49,962 nucleotides of DNA, taken from the NCBI GenBank assembly GCA_934162265.1, contig CAKPHZ010000010.1, forward strand, positions 1 through 49,962. Direction: 5' to 3'. The position numbers and the translations under genes are program-made. Below are positions 34,590 to 43,755 of the stretch, piece after piece. The notes below the pieces were generated by a model. That model was given only the letters and a program-made list of their open reading frames with translations. It was not told the DNA's origin and made no database searches. This DNA is from an uncultured Bacilli bacterium. Lineage in GTDB: Bacteria > Bacillota_I > Bacilli_A > RF39 > UBA660. Positions within the stretch are counted from its first letter, which is position 1, and each line of letters begins with the position of its first letter.

Positions 34590-36344
34590 TTATTTATTTA
34601 TTTCAATCATCCACTTATCGTATATTGATGCGTTAGAACTATGAGGTTCAGGATTAGGCAATTGCATTTTAACAATCATAGGAATTTTCATCATTTTTCC
34701 AAAAGCAACGCAAGTACCAGCCTGCAAAGTTTTTTGTTTTTCTATAACATCATTACTTATATTAGGAACCATCTTTTTTATATAATCTAAATCACTAGGA
34801 TGTGTAATTTTAAAGATCAAAAAATTTGTACATTGTGAAATAACTGTTTCACTTAGTTCTGTTGGTCTTTGGGTGATAAGATCCATAATTACCCCAAATT
34901 TACGACCTTCTTTAGCAATTCTCTCAAAAATATTATATCCAAGAATTTCCACATCATAATCTTTTTGTACGTAACGATGCGCTTCTTCTAACATTAAATG
35001 GATAGGCATTGCACCTCTATCTCTCAACCCTTTACTAAACTTAAAAATAATCCTACAATAAACTTTAACAATTGCTTTGGCAAAGCGATCATCGATATCT
35101 TCCAATACAAAATTAATAATTTGTGCTCTTTTATTAGAACCAACCATAATAATATTTGTTATGAATTCAGATGAAGTACAAAATTTATCGCAATTGAATA
35201 AATTTTTATAACTGCTGTTATTAATTGTGTGTAATTTAACTTTCAATGCCATTGCTTCAGATGATGTTTTCTCATTTAATAATAATCCTTCAGAGATAAG
35301 TGCAAAATTTAAAGCAACTTCCAAGTCATCAAGGGTAAAATAGATAGGAACATAATCTTCATTCCATTTTGTAGTGTTATCTACAAATTGTTGAATATAT
35401 TCTGCTATAAGTATTCTTTCTGAAAATTCTCCTTTACTATCTATTTCAAAACACTTTCTAAACTGTCTAGTGTAACCAATTCCTGGAACATCAACATTTA
35501 AATTTAATTCATCAGTATTACAATTTTCTAAAATTGAAAATATTTGATCTCGAATTCGGCCTGCGGTTTGATTAGTATAAAGAACAGAAACAATAGCACT
35601 AGCAATCAAATGATTTTTATATCTTTTTGAATTTTCATCATTTCTTGCAAATACAGATACCAAACTTAACATTTTTTCAATAATGGCTAGTTGAGAATAT
35701 GCTGTAACATCTAATAAATTAGCATAGTCGTCGACAGATAACAACCATAAGGGCAATTGTATTTTATTTCCACCTTCCCCACTAATTGAATACATTTTAT
35801 AGTTATAATTAATATTATAATTTCCAATACTTCTAAATGCATTATCATATTCATCAGTATTATTAAAAATAAAAATATTACTATTAAAAGGAATTTTGTC
35901 AGACATGTTAAATAAGTTCTGAACAAATCTAGAAACTCCGTAAGTTTTTCCACTACCAGTATTACCAAAAAAAGCATTATGATTACTCCACATATCATCT
36001 ATATCTATTTTTATTGGACAATCACCATATAGAGGAGATAAACCTAAAATCATACCTTTTTTATTATTATTTCCTACTAATTCTCCTAATTCATCCTGAT
36101 TAATAATTCTTACATTAGCTGTTAAACTTGGTTTACGAATAATACCTCCTTGAAATTTTCCATTAATAAATTCTCCTAAAAAACTAACTTTAATTTGTCC
36201 ATTATCGATTTCATCTACTTCACCCAATATTTTTTTCTCATTTTCTTCAAAAACCACATTCATATTTAATAGATCATCAGTGGTAGTTCCTTCCATTTTT
36301 ATCCAAGCAAAATTTTTACTTATTGCAGTAATTTCTTTAAACAT
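34590..36344 (-). CDS. HerA/FtsK-type ATPase (DUF87 family)
   Basis: P-loop ATPase of 584 residues. After a beta-barrel-like N-terminal region (about 1-95), Walker A GNTGSGKTY lies near residue 130, Walker B HLMLEEAHRY near 451, and sensor-like DLITQRPTELSETVISQC with ITHPSDLDYI follow, the arrangement of HerA/VirB4-like DNA translocases. No NurA nuclease, SIR2 or other usual partner gene is adjacent. AAGGAGAT precedes the ATG at 36344. It sits where dnaA and rpmH are usually neighbours and is transcribed toward oriC. DNA pumping or end-processing is the family role; its job here is unknown. Confidence 0.8.
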   Translation of the reverse strand: MFKEITAISKNFAWIKMEGTTTDDLLNMNVVFEENEKKILGEVDEIDNGQIKVSFLGEFINGKFQGGIIRKPSLTANVRIINQDELGELVGNNNKKGMILGLSPLYGDCPIKIDIDDMWSNHNAFFGNTGSGKTYGVSRFVQNLFNMSDKIPFNSNIFIFNNTDEYDNAFRSIGNYNINYNYKMYSISGEGGNKIQLPLWLLSVDDYANLLDVTAYSQLAIIEKMLSLVSVFARNDENSKRYKNHLIASAIVSVLYTNQTAGRIRDQIFSILENCNTDELNLNVDVPGIGYTRQFRKCFEIDSKGEFSERILIAEYIQQFVDNTTKWNEDYVPIYFTLDDLEVALNFALISEGLLLNEKTSSEAMALKVKLHTINNSSYKNLFNCDKFCTSSEFITNIIMVGSNKRAQIINFVLEDIDDRFAKAIVKVYCRIIFKFSKGLRDRGAMPIHLMLEEAHRYVQKDYDVEILGYNIFERIAKEGRKFGVIMDLITQRPTELSETVISQCTNFLIFKITHPSDLDYIKKMVPNISNDVIEKQKTLQAGTCVAFGKMMKIPMIVKMQLPNPEPHSSNASIYDKWMIEINK

Positions 36345-36463
36345 AACCAATCTCCTTAACTATAATCATCTATTTTCAATATCATTTTATCATAAAATAA
36401 TCAAAAATAATCAATAAAGTATTTTTTCAGCATAAAAAATAGATATTTTTGTAAACTTACATG

Positions 36464-36492
36464 TTGACAGAATGAATTTTAGCATATATAAT
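36464..36492 (+). promoter_or_regulatory. Strong promoter of rpmH
   Basis: TTGACA 36464-36469, 17-bp spacer, TATAAT 36487-36492: consensus sigma-A promoter. Confidence 0.85.
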
Positions 36493-36523
36493 AAAGTAGC
36501 ATTTTTGATTAGGAGGTGTATCT

Positions 36524-36658
36524 ATGGCAAAAACACAAGGGCCAACTTTTCAACCTAATAATAATAAGAAATCCAAGAAATTTGGATTTAGAGCTCGTAA
36601 AGATGGAAATATTTTAAAAAGTAGAAGAGCAAAGGGAAGAAAAAAATTATGTGCATAA
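36524..36658 (+). CDS. rpmH: Ribosomal protein L34
   Basis: Large-subunit protein of 44 residues, highly basic. TFQPNN at the N terminus, then FGFRAR and the RRAKGRKKL end are diagnostic. It starts MAKTQGP, four residues longer than the Bacillus form, and is about four residues shorter between FRAR and the RR motif, so the length is unchanged. AGGAGGTG precedes the ATG. It is the first gene of the rightward block and is followed by its own terminator, separating it from rnpA. Confidence 0.96.
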   Translation: MAKTQGPTFQPNNNKKSKKFGFRARKDGNILKSRRAKGRKKLCA

Positions 36659-36660
36659 TA

Positions 36661-36690
36661 TAGTCACGAGTGAATTGTGGCTTTTTTTTT
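36661..36690 (+). terminator. Rho-independent terminator of rpmH
   Basis: AGTCAC (36662-36667) pairs with GTGGCT (36677-36682), one G-U, followed by nine T residues. Confidence 0.8.
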
Positions 36691-36793
36691 GCTAGTCACT
36701 AGTAAAATATATTGATCTTTGTTTATATTATATTTTATTTTATCTAAATTTTGATGAAACTACAAACTATTCTAATAGAAAGGAATTTAATAC

Positions 36794-37141
36794 ATGAAAA
36801 AAAGTGAAATAATAAAAAAAGAACAAACTTTTACTGAAATAATTCATCATTGCTCATATGTAAAAAATAATTATTATGTTATTTATTATCGTAAAAATTA
36901 TGATACTACCAAATATGGAATATCAATTCCTAAAAAAACAGGTAAGGCAAATGTTCGAAACAAAATAAAAAGAAGGATTAAGAATATTATTGATACAAAT
37001 GAAAAACAGGTGCATAAAAACTTTGATTATGTTATAATTGTTAGAAAGAGATTAATTGAACTTAATTACCAAGAAATGGAGAATGATTTAATTAGTCTAA
37101 TGAAAAAGATAGGAGCAAAAAATGAAGAAAAAAAAATTTAA
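36794..37141 (+). CDS. rnpA: Ribonuclease P protein component
   Basis: Protein subunit that helps RNase P RNA process tRNA 5' ends; 115 residues. The RNR motif reads ANVRNKIKRRIKNII (about residues 52-66), preceded by KYGISIPKKTGKA. GAAAGGA precedes the ATG. The 3' end overlaps yidC by 20 nt in another frame, the common rnpA-yidC arrangement. Confidence 0.94.
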   Translation: MKKSEIIKKEQTFTEIIHHCSYVKNNYYVIYYRKNYDTTKYGISIPKKTGKANVRNKIKRRIKNIIDTNEKQVHKNFDYVIIVRKRLIELNYQEMENDLISLMKKIGAKNEEKKI

Positions 37142-38057
37142 CATAATGGCGAAGAAAATTACTATAAGTTTATTGTGCATATTCTTATTATCAGGATGTA
37201 CGAAACAATTGAAAGACGAAAACAAACAGGTTGTAACTAATAAAGAAACGGGGCAATCAATTACAGAAAACATTATTTGTAAACCCACAAACAAAAATGT
37301 TATAAAAATCTATGAGAAAAATAAAGTGGATGTTTCCAAGTTACCAAGTTGTGATAAATTTACTCCACTAAAAAATTATGAAGGATTATGGACTAGTATT
37401 TTTGTAAAACCACTTGCTTGGGTAATTTTACAAATTGGTGTTCTTTTAAATAACTATGGTTTATCAATTATAATTACTTGTTTATTAATCAGAATTATAT
37501 TAATGCCTATAACACAAAAAACAGCAGTGCAATCAGAATTAATCAAAAAAGCACAGCCAGAACTTAACAAATTAGAAAAGAAATATCAAGGAAAAGATAG
37601 TCAAGAAGATCAAGCTAAAAAAGCACAAGAGATGATGATGATATATCAAAAATATAAAATAAATCCTTTATCAGGATGCTTATTAAGTTTTATTCAATTA
37701 CCTTTGCTTTTTGGTTTCTTAGAAGCAATAAATCGTACTCCAGCGTTATTTGAAAATAATTTTTTAGTATTTCAAATGGGAACAACACCATGGGTGGGAA
37801 TAATAGAGAATCACAATTATTGGTACATTTTATTAATTGTCTTAATTATTGGAACAACTTTTATTTCTTTTAGAAAAACCATGAAAGATCAATCTGGTCC
37901 AGCAGCCCAACAAATGAAATACACAATCTACTTTATGTTAGCAATGATTTCAGTTGCCTCACTAACATTACCAGCTGCCCTAGGAATTTACTGGATTACA
38001 TCAAGTTTATTTACTATTTTTCAAAATATTTATGTTGAAAGAAAGAAGCAAAAATAA
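37122..38057 (+). CDS. yidC: Membrane protein insertase YidC (lipoprotein type)
   Basis: Inserts and folds membrane proteins, alone or with Sec. 311 residues. The N-terminal signal ends in a lipobox, LLSGC (Cys about residue 26), so it is lipid-anchored like SpoIIIJ/YqjG. The conserved 60KD_IMP core follows: an amphipathic helix, then five hydrophobic segments, with the functional Arg in LIRIILMPIT, a cytosolic helical hairpin rich in charged residues (SELIKKAQPELNKLEKKYQG) and the ending GIYWITSSLFTI. ATG after AGGAG within rnpA. TAATG overlap with jag. Confidence 0.96.
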   Translation: MKKKKFNIMAKKITISLLCIFLLSGCTKQLKDENKQVVTNKETGQSITENIICKPTNKNVIKIYEKNKVDVSKLPSCDKFTPLKNYEGLWTSIFVKPLAWVILQIGVLLNNYGLSIIITCLLIRIILMPITQKTAVQSELIKKAQPELNKLEKKYQGKDSQEDQAKKAQEMMMIYQKYKINPLSGCLLSFIQLPLLFGFLEAINRTPALFENNFLVFQMGTTPWVGIIENHNYWYILLIVLIIGTTFISFRKTMKDQSGPAAQQMKYTIYFMLAMISVASLTLPAALGIYWITSSLFTIFQNIYVERKKQK

Positions 38058-38668
38058 TGAAAAAGTATATTTATGAAGCTAAAAATTATGCTGAGGCAAA
38101 AAGAAAAGCTTTAACTGAATTAGAACTGGACGAAAAAAATGTAATTATAAACATAATAGAAGAAAAACAAGGGTTGTTAAAAAAAAGTACAAAAATAGAA
38201 GTAATTACAATCAATGATGTTCTATCATATCTAAAAAATAAAATAAATGAAATTTTAAAAATAATGAACATAGAGTCAAATTTAGAAGTAAGAAGAAATG
38301 ACGAAAATATAGAAATAAATATTTTTTCAAATCATAATTCGATATTAATAGGAAAAGAAGGAAGAATACTAGATTCATTACAAAGTATAATGAGACAGGT
38401 TTTACAAAAAGAAACTGCTAGTGATTTAAAGTTGATACTAGATGTGGAAAATTATAAAGAACATCGAATTACAAATATTGAAAGAACAGCTAGAAAAATA
38501 GCTAGAGAAGTAGCAAAAACAAAAGTAGAAGCCAATTTAGAACCAATGAATTCATATGAAAGAAGAATTGTACATAATACTTTATCTAAAAATAAATATG
38601 TTTATACAGAAAGTATTGGTGAAGAACCTAATAGATATGTTGCAATCAAATTAAAAGAAGAAAGTTAG
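38057..38668 (+). CDS. jag: RNA-binding protein Jag/KhpB
   Basis: Cytosolic RNA-binding protein of 203 residues. Jag_N domain at about 1-50 (YEAKNYAEAKRKALTELEL), KH domain at about 75-140 with the loop IGKEGRILDSL, R3H domain at about 140-203 (SYERRIVHNTLS). With KhpA it influences cell elongation and division in other Bacillota. Its ATG overlaps the yidC stop, and its own stop lies inside the stem of the operon terminator. Confidence 0.94.
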   Translation: MKKYIYEAKNYAEAKRKALTELELDEKNVIINIIEEKQGLLKKSTKIEVITINDVLSYLKNKINEILKIMNIESNLEVRRNDENIEINIFSNHNSILIGKEGRILDSLQSIMRQVLQKETASDLKLILDVENYKEHRITNIERTARKIAREVAKTKVEANLEPMNSYERRIVHNTLSKNKYVYTESIGEEPNRYVAIKLKEES

Positions 38669-38697
38669 TTTAATACTATACACTTTCTTCTTTTTTT
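38653..38697 (+). terminator. Rho-independent terminator of rnpA-yidC-jag
   Basis: AGAAGAAAGT and ACTTTCTTCT form a 10-bp stem, followed by seven T residues; the jag stop codon is within the left arm. Confidence 0.85.
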
Positions 38698-38730
38698 GTG
38701 TCAAATGCCAGAATTTGACTTCTTTTTTTA

Positions 38731-38758
38731 TTGATAAATTCATACTTTATGCTATAAT
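38731..38758 (+). promoter_or_regulatory. Promoter of the mscS-like gene
   Basis: TTGATA 38731-38736, 16-bp spacer, TATAAT 38753-38758 with extended TGC before the -10. Confidence 0.7.
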
Positions 38759-38788
38759 GTATACCCATTACACAAGAAAGGAGCAAAA

Positions 38789-39649
38789 ATGAAACTAATC
38801 GAGTATATAAGCCATTTAACTAGCATTGATAAAATATATTGTATTTTAATAATAAAAACTATTAGCTTTTTCTTAATATTAACAATTATTAAAAAAGTTG
38901 GTGTAAAAATTTTAAAGAAAATAAAAGATTCAAAAAAAGAATATTTATATATTCAAAAATATAAATTATTAATCAATATTACAAAACTAATTGTTTTTCT
39001 ATTACTATGGGGAAAGTATTTGGAAAGTTTTATTACACTAATCAGTCTTATCTCAGCAGGATTTACTATTGCCTTAAGAGATTTAATTTTTAATTTTTTC
39101 TCAGGAATATACATAAAAATAAAAAAACCATTTGAAATAGAAGATAGAATTGAAATCAACAATTATAAAGGAGATGTAATAAATATTAATACATTAAGTT
39201 TTGAAGTTTTAGAAGTTAATAATCAAAATTTTACTGGTCAAAGCACGGGAGTAATTACTCATTTACCAAATTCACTAATATTTAATTATCCACTAAGAAA
39301 TTATAATAAGGCCTTTAAGTATATTTGGAATGAAATGACTTTTAGAGTCCCGTTAAAATGTAATTTATCAAAAACTAAAGGAGTAATATATAAAATAGTA
39401 AATTCAAATGAAGTAATAAAAAATATACCACCAAAAATGAAAAATCAAATAAATAATAGTACTAGCGAATATAGAATTTATTATAATCAATATGAACCAA
39501 TCATTTATACTCAAATTGTTGAAAATCATATTGAATTAACAGTAAGATATTTAATTCATCCAAAAAAAGCAAGATATATTAACTCAGTGATTTCAAACAA
39601 AGTATTAGAAGCTTATCAAAATGGAGAGATAGAATTATATGAAGATTAA
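38789..39649 (+). CDS. MscS-family mechanosensitive channel
   Basis: Inner-membrane tension-gated channel of 286 residues. Hydrophobic helices at about 20-40 and 62-80; the pore helix TM3 at about 85-105 includes AGFTIALRDLIFNFFSGIYI, where small residues line the pore; then the beta domain begins with KKPFEIEDRIEI and contains HLPNSLIFNYPLRNYN. It is probably protective against osmotic downshock. Own promoter and GAAAGGAG precede the ATG. It lies between jag and mnmE, which are usually adjacent, so it looks like an insertion in the conserved order. Confidence 0.9.
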   Translation: MKLIEYISHLTSIDKIYCILIIKTISFFLILTIIKKVGVKILKKIKDSKKEYLYIQKYKLLINITKLIVFLLLWGKYLESFITLISLISAGFTIALRDLIFNFFSGIYIKIKKPFEIEDRIEINNYKGDVININTLSFEVLEVNNQNFTGQSTGVITHLPNSLIFNYPLRNYNKAFKYIWNEMTFRVPLKCNLSKTKGVIYKIVNSNEVIKNIPPKMKNQINNSTSEYRIYYNQYEPIIYTQIVENHIELTVRYLIHPKKARYINSVISNKVLEAYQNGEIELYED

Positions 39650-39716
39650 AATATGACACTATTTTATTTTTTTTTATTATGTGATAAAATATTAACTATC
39701 AAAAGGAAGTGATTCA

Positions 39717-41066
39717 ATGGATACAATAGCAGCAATTTCTACTGCTTTAGGAGTAGGAGCAATTTCCATTATTCGTGTCAGTGGAGATGATAGTGTAAAA
39801 ATAGTAAATAAGATTTTTAAAGGAAAAGATCTGACAAAAGTAAAAAGTCATACAATTCATTACGGGCATATTATGGAAGGAAAAACAGCCGTTGATGAAG
39901 TTTTAGTTTCAGTTATGCTATCTCCCAAGACATTTACGACGGAAGATGTAGTAGAAATTAATAGTCATGGAGGAATTGCGACTACTAATAAAGTATTAGA
40001 ATTATTACTTTTAAATGGTGCAAGATTAGCAGAACCAGGAGAATTTACCAAAAGAGCATTTTTGAATGGAAGAATAGATTTAATAGAAGCCGATGGAATT
40101 ATGAATTTAATTTCCTCAAAAACAGAAAATTCGAGAAAATTATCCATGAATCAATTAACAGGAAGAGTAACCAATGATATAAAAAAACTTCGACAAAACT
40201 TGGTAGAAATGCTTTCTCATATTGAAGTAAATATTGATTATCCAGAATATGAAGACATTGAAGAATTAACTACTGAAAAAATACTTCCAAGGCTTTTAAC
40301 TTTTAGAAATAACCTTCAAAAAATGATAAAAAATTCTTCTGATGGAAAACTAATTAATGAAGGAATTAATATTGGAATTATTGGAAGACCAAATGTAGGA
40401 AAAAGTAGCTTATTAAATTCTTTGTTAGAAGAAGAAAAAGCCATTGTTACAGATATAGAAGGAACAACTAGAGATATAGTAGAAGGAAAAATTACTTTAA
40501 AGGGAATTATTATCAATTTTATTGATACAGCTGGAATCAGAGAAACCGATAATATTGTAGAAAAAATAGGTGTGGAAAAAAGCAAAAAAATCATTAATCA
40601 ATGTGATTTATTAATACTAATCCTAAATAATAATGAAATTTTAACACAAGAAGATAAAAAACTTATCAGTATTTTAAAAGAAAAAAAACATATCATTTTA
40701 ATTAATAAAATAGATTTAGAAAATAAATTAAATTTAACAGAACTTCCTTCAAATCTATTAAAAATTAGTATTAAAGAAAAACGAGGATTAGAAGAATTAA
40801 AACAAAGAATTGTTGATATATTTAATTTAGGAGAACTAGAAACAAAAGATTTAACTTATTTAAGTGATGCAAGAAGTATTTCACTTTTAAAAAAATCACT
40901 AGTCTATATTGATGAGGCAGTTCACTCAATAAATCAAAATGAACCAATAGAAATTGTAGAATTTAATATTAAAGATGCATGGGAATCACTAGGAGAAATT
41001 ATAGGAGAAACTTATAAAGAAGAATTGCTAGATGAACTTTTTTCTAGATTTTGCTTAGGAAAATAA
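39717..41066 (+). CDS. mnmE: tRNA modification GTPase MnmE
   Basis: With MnmG forms the cmnm5U34 modification of tRNA wobble uridines. 449 residues. N-terminal folate-binding domain (MDTIAAISTALGVGAISIIRVSG), a helical domain, and an inserted G domain with G1 GRPNVGKSS near residue 225, G2 TTRD, G3 DTAG and G4 NKID. The C terminus is FCLGK, the invariant CxGK end bearing the catalytic Cys. AAGGAAGTG precedes the ATG. Ten nt separate it from mnmG. Confidence 0.97.
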   Translation: MDTIAAISTALGVGAISIIRVSGDDSVKIVNKIFKGKDLTKVKSHTIHYGHIMEGKTAVDEVLVSVMLSPKTFTTEDVVEINSHGGIATTNKVLELLLLNGARLAEPGEFTKRAFLNGRIDLIEADGIMNLISSKTENSRKLSMNQLTGRVTNDIKKLRQNLVEMLSHIEVNIDYPEYEDIEELTTEKILPRLLTFRNNLQKMIKNSSDGKLINEGINIGIIGRPNVGKSSLLNSLLEEEKAIVTDIEGTTRDIVEGKITLKGIIINFIDTAGIRETDNIVEKIGVEKSKKIINQCDLLILILNNNEILTQEDKKLISILKEKKHIILINKIDLENKLNLTELPSNLLKISIKEKRGLEELKQRIVDIFNLGELETKDLTYLSDARSISLLKKSLVYIDEAVHSINQNEPIEIVEFNIKDAWESLGEIIGETYKEELLDELFSRFCLGK

Positions 41067-41076
41067 GGAGGGAAAA

Positions 41077-42951
41077 ATGAAAGAATATGAAATTATTGTA
41101 GTAGGTGGTGGACATGCTGGTTGTGAGGCGGCCTTAGCTTCAGCAAGAATTGGGCACTCTACTCTGCTAGTAACAGGAAATATTAAAAATATTGCAACTA
41201 TGCCATGTAATCCATCAATTGGTGGATCTGCAAAGGGAATTATTGTCAGGGAAATTGATGCTTTAGGTGGCGAAATGGGCATAAATGCAGATAAAACATT
41301 AATTCAAATGAAAATGTTAAATTCTTCTAAAGGACCTTCTGTACATTCATTAAGAGCACAAGCTGATAAAGTGACTTATCCACAAGAAATGTTGAAAACT
41401 TTAAAAAAACAAAATAATCTAGATTTATTAGAAGGTATGGTAGAAGATTTAATCGTAATAGATAATGAAGTTAAAGGAATAATACTATCAGATGATACTA
41501 AAATTTCTTCACAAGCAGTCATATTAACTACAGGAACTTATTTAAAATCTGATATTTTAAGAGGCTCAACAAGAACAAGAAGTGGACCTCACGGAGAAAG
41601 TCCATCTTTACATTTAAGTGATAATTTAAAAAAATATGGTTTTGAAATTTTAAGATTAAAAACAGGTACACCTCCTAGAATTGAAAGAAGTTCAATAGAT
41701 TTTAGTCAGACCAAAAGAGAAGATGGAGACAAAATACCTTACACTTTTTCTCACGATATCTCCCCTATTTATGATGTTAATAGACAAGAACCGTGCTACT
41801 TAACATATACAAATGAAAATACTCATAAAATCATTTTAGACAATTTATCAAAATCTAGTATGTATGGAGGTTTAAATGATATTAAAGGAGTTGGCCCAAG
41901 ATATTGTCCTTCAATTGAAGATAAAGTTACTAGATTTCGTGATAAAGAAAGACACCAGCTATTTTTAGAACCAGAAAGTTTATATTATGATGATATTTAC
42001 TTACAAGGTTTTTCAACTAGTATGCCAATTGATATTCAGGAAAAAATGGTTCATTCTTTAAAAGGATTAGAAAATGCAAAAATATTAAGATACGCTTATG
42101 CAATTGAATATGATGCAATTTATCCAACCCAAATTAATGCAAGTCTAGAAACCAAAATCTTAAAAAATCTTTTTACGGCAGGTCAAATTAATGGAACAAG
42201 TGGCTATGAAGAAGCAGCTTGTCAAGGACTTATAGCAGGAATTAATGCCTCAAGAAAAATAGAAGGAAAAGAAGCTTTAATTTTAAAAAGAAATGAAGCA
42301 TATATAGGCGTTTTAATTGATGACTTAGTAACAAAAGGAACAATAGAACCATATAGAATGTTAACTTCAAGAGCTGAATATCGTCTTCTTTTAAGGCATG
42401 ATAATGCTGATTTAAGATTAAGAGAATATGGTTATCAAGTAGGACTAATTTCAGAAGAAAGACACCAACAGTTTTTAGAATATTGTCACCAAATAAAAGA
42501 ATTAAAACAAGAACTTTTAACTTTAAAATTAACTCCATCCATAGAAGTAAATTCTATTTTAGAAAAATTAAACTCTACTCCTTTAAAAGATGGAATTACA
42601 ATATATGAGTTACTAAAAAGAACAGAAATAACAATAGAACTTTTGATAAAAAATAACTTATTATCACTAAATTATCCAAAAAAAGTAATGAACGAGGTAG
42701 AAATTCAAATTAAATATGATGGTTATATTAAAAAAGTAGAAAGAGAAGCAGAAAAAATGTTGAAAAATGAATCAAAGCAAATTCCAAGTGACATTGATTA
42801 TAACAAAATTAAAAACTTAGCAAGTGAAGCCAGACAAAAATTAGAAAAAATTAGACCTGCATCTATCGGACAAGCATCTAGAATCAGTGGCGTAAATCCA
42901 GCTGATATTTCTATATTAACAATTTATTTAAGGAAGAATTATAATGAATAA
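41077..42951 (+). CDS. mnmG: tRNA uridine-5-carboxymethylaminomethyl modification enzyme MnmG
   Basis: FAD-dependent partner of MnmE, 624 residues. FAD-binding GGGHAGCEAAL at residues 8-18, MPCNPSIGGSAKG, the SRAEYRLLLRHDNADLR signature near residue 430 and a C-terminal helical MnmE-binding region ending ISGVNPADISIL. AGGAGG precedes the ATG. It overlaps rsmG by 8 nt. Confidence 0.97.
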   Translation: MKEYEIIVVGGGHAGCEAALASARIGHSTLLVTGNIKNIATMPCNPSIGGSAKGIIVREIDALGGEMGINADKTLIQMKMLNSSKGPSVHSLRAQADKVTYPQEMLKTLKKQNNLDLLEGMVEDLIVIDNEVKGIILSDDTKISSQAVILTTGTYLKSDILRGSTRTRSGPHGESPSLHLSDNLKKYGFEILRLKTGTPPRIERSSIDFSQTKREDGDKIPYTFSHDISPIYDVNRQEPCYLTYTNENTHKIILDNLSKSSMYGGLNDIKGVGPRYCPSIEDKVTRFRDKERHQLFLEPESLYYDDIYLQGFSTSMPIDIQEKMVHSLKGLENAKILRYAYAIEYDAIYPTQINASLETKILKNLFTAGQINGTSGYEEAACQGLIAGINASRKIEGKEALILKRNEAYIGVLIDDLVTKGTIEPYRMLTSRAEYRLLLRHDNADLRLREYGYQVGLISEERHQQFLEYCHQIKELKQELLTLKLTPSIEVNSILEKLNSTPLKDGITIYELLKRTEITIELLIKNNLLSLNYPKKVMNEVEIQIKYDGYIKKVEREAEKMLKNESKQIPSDIDYNKIKNLASEARQKLEKIRPASIGQASRISGVNPADISILTIYLRKNYNE

Positions 42952-43645
42952 AGAAATATTTATAAAAGAATTAAAAAAAATGAATATTACATTAACTGCT
43001 AAACAGCTTGATCAACTTGAAAAATATTATGAAATTTTAGTTATTGAAAATGAAAAATATAACCTAACAGCAATTACTAGAAAAGAAGATGTCTATTTAA
43101 AACACTTTTACGATAGTCTTACTTTAACAAAGATAATTGATTTAAATAACCAAAGTCTATGTGATATAGGAACAGGAGCAGGTTTTCCAGGAATTGTTCT
43201 AAAAATAGTTTATCCTACTTTAAAAGTAACACTTTTAGATGCAACTGAAAAAAAGTGTAAGTTTCTTCAAAAAGTTATTGATAATCTTAAGTTGAAAGAT
43301 ATTGAAGTAATTAACGAACGTGCTGAAATATTTAGCAAGGTCAATAGAGAGAAATATGATATTGTAACTTCAAGAGCTGTCGCACCCTTAAAACATCTTT
43401 TAGAATACTCTATTCCCCTAGTTAAAATTAATGGTTATTATATTGCAATGAAAGGAGAAATTACAAAAGAAATAGAGAATATAGATATCTATTATAAAAA
43501 ATTAGATATTATAAAAGATAAAATACTTACTTTTCAACTTCCTTTTGAAAAAAGCACAAGAACATTAATAAGATATCAGAAATTAAAAAAAACAAATCAA
43601 AAATATCCAAGAAAATACAAAGAAATAAAAAATAAAAGTCTCTAA
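42944..43645 (+). CDS. rsmG: 16S rRNA (guanine527-N7)-methyltransferase RsmG
   Basis: SAM-dependent methyltransferase of G527 in 16S rRNA; 233 residues. The N-terminal YNLTAI, KHFYDSL, the SAM loop DIGTGAGFPGIVLKI near residue 70 and VTSRAVAPL are family landmarks; a basic tail follows. It overlaps mnmG by 8 nt and ends the mnmE-mnmG-rsmG run. In Bacillus the segregation genes noc, soj and spo0J come next. Confidence 0.95.
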   Translation: MNKEIFIKELKKMNITLTAKQLDQLEKYYEILVIENEKYNLTAITRKEDVYLKHFYDSLTLTKIIDLNNQSLCDIGTGAGFPGIVLKIVYPTLKVTLLDATEKKCKFLQKVIDNLKLKDIEVINERAEIFSKVNREKYDIVTSRAVAPLKHLLEYSIPLVKINGYYIAMKGEITKEIENIDIYYKKLDIIKDKILTFQLPFEKSTRTLIRYQKLKKTNQKYPRKYKEIKNKSL

Positions 43646-43693
43646 AGAAGTTAACATATTATTTAAAATAGATCAATAATTTTTTTCTAAATC

Positions 43694-43722
43694 TTGAAAA
43701 AAATAAAAAACTATTGTATGAT
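43694..43722 (+). promoter_or_regulatory. Promoter of the ParB-N-domain gene
   Basis: TTGAAA 43694-43699, 17-bp spacer, TATGAT 43717-43722; AGAGGGA then precedes the ATG at 43756. Confidence 0.65.
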
Positions 43723-43755
43723 ACTAATAGAGTAAAAAAGAATAGAGGGATATTT

